From contig CAMGAL010000165.1 in the NCBI GenBank assembly GCA_946007445.1, forward strand, positions 1 to 5,275: a stretch of 5,275 nucleotides of DNA, in the 5' to 3' direction. The notes below the pieces were generated by a model. That model was not told the origin of the DNA and ran no database searches. It saw only the letters and a program-made list of their open reading frames with translations. This document shows, piece after piece, positions 4,867 through 5,275 of this stretch. The position numbers were made by a program, and so were the translations under genes. This DNA comes from an uncultured Mediterranea sp. GTDB lineage: Bacteria > Bacteroidota > Bacteroidia > Bacteroidales > Bacteroidaceae. Every line of letters begins with the position of its first letter. Positions within the stretch are counted from its first letter, which is position 1.

Positions 4867-5275
4867 ATGAACGTAGAATATCACAAATGGTGGAGCCACA
4901 ACCTCTGCCGCGACATGGAATACAAAGTGTACGGGCACGACGGCCAGGCCTTCCTGGCCTTCCCCTGCCAGGACGGACGCTTCTTCGACTGGGAAAACTA
5001 CCACATGATAGACGCTCTGGCCCCCTTCATCGACGCGGGCCGCATCCGCGTCATCTGCGTGGACGGCATCGACTGGGAGACCTGGTCGAACAAGGGCGGC
5101 GAGAAGCGCTGGCGCATCGAGCAGCACGAGCGATGGTTCCGCTACGTCACCGACGAGCTGCTGCCCAACCTGCGCTGCAACGACCAGCAGATGTTCATCA
5201 CCACCGGCTGCTCCATGGGCGGATTCCATGCCGCCAACTTCTTCTTCCGCCGCCCCGACCTCTTCAACGGCATGC
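4867..5275 (+). CDS. Alpha/beta-hydrolase esterase, N-terminal part (runs off the window)
   Basis: An open frame from ATG 4867 to the window end, 136 codons plus one base, without a stop. It resembles the PF00756 putative-esterase family (esterase D / enterochelin esterase-like). ITTGCSMGGFHAANFFFRRP (111-130) is the nucleophile elbow with Ser116 as the predicted catalytic serine, followed by the usual helix. The preceding IRVICVDGIDWETW (60-73) is the family's strand-loop before the elbow. The acid and histidine residues lie beyond the window. There is no signal peptide, so it is probably cytoplasmic. It is co-directional with the ATP-grasp gene, 214 bp downstream, so co-transcription through the hairpin element is possible. 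A weak TACTTTCA at 4828-4835 might be a separate -7 box. Codon use is G+C-rich, like the ligase. Confidence 0.85.
   Translation, partial: MNVEYHKWWSHNLCRDMEYKVYGHDGQAFLAFPCQDGRFFDWENYHMIDALAPFIDAGRIRVICVDGIDWETWSNKGGEKRWRIEQHERWFRYVTDELLPNLRCNDQQMFITTGCSMGGFHAANFFFRRPDLFNGM

Noticed and set aside
4849..5229. Minus-strand open frame opposite the esterase
   Set aside because: Val/Ala-rich antisense shadow; the plus frame encodes GCSMGG and continues to the window end.

Overview
The window looks like a chromosomal segment of a member of the Bacteroidales (Bacteroides/Prevotella-like). The reasons are: a tRNA gene with no encoded CCA; three promoters matching the Bacteroidota pattern (TTTG near -33, TAnnTTTG near -7, 19-20 bp spacer); mostly weak ribosome binding sites; a secreted GH140/DUF4038-type glycosidase; and intergenic arrays of short oligomer repeats. 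The genus cannot be fixed from this sequence. The metabolic genes are G+C-rich (about 65% in a 60-base sample at 4261-4320). The toxin-antitoxin island is A+T-rich (about 32% G+C in a 60-base sample at 2101-2160).

Layout: (1) 1-106, the 3' part of tRNA-Phe(GAA) and its intrinsic terminator. (2) 135-1565, a signal-peptide-bearing GH140/apiosidase-like hydrolase on the plus strand. (3) 1581-2560, an AT-rich island. It holds a higBA-type toxin-antitoxin operon on the minus strand with its own promoter and a perfect palindromic operator candidate. Two inverted arms of about 77-79 bp bracket it, each made of five 8-9 bp AGT...TG units followed by a conserved core. (4) 2609-3343 (minus), an S51-type serine peptidase. 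(5) 3379-3415, two divergent promoters lying face to face on the same 37 bp. (6) 3453-4652 (plus), an ATP-grasp ligase. (7) 4653-4866, an intergenic region made of 9-bp GGAGTTANN repeats in inverted orientation around nested GC-rich hairpins. (8) 4867 to the window end, the N-terminal part of an alpha/beta-hydrolase esterase with a visible GCSMG nucleophile elbow.

How the genes may relate: the ATP-grasp ligase and the esterase are co-directional and could form a transcription unit, although a 214-bp structured spacer separates them. The S51 peptidase is transcribed away from the ligase out of a shared, physically overlapping promoter. A ligase that makes an amide or peptide-like bond, paired with a hydrolase of the family that includes dipeptidase E and cyanophycinase, suggests opposed synthesis and breakdown of a small peptide-like compound. 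That is inference; no substrate can be read from the sequence. The TA island lies between the convergent ends of the glycosidase and peptidase genes and looks acquired.

The observations most worth a second look are the inverted-arm TA cassette, the interleaved divergent promoters and the modular hairpin element at 4668-4816.
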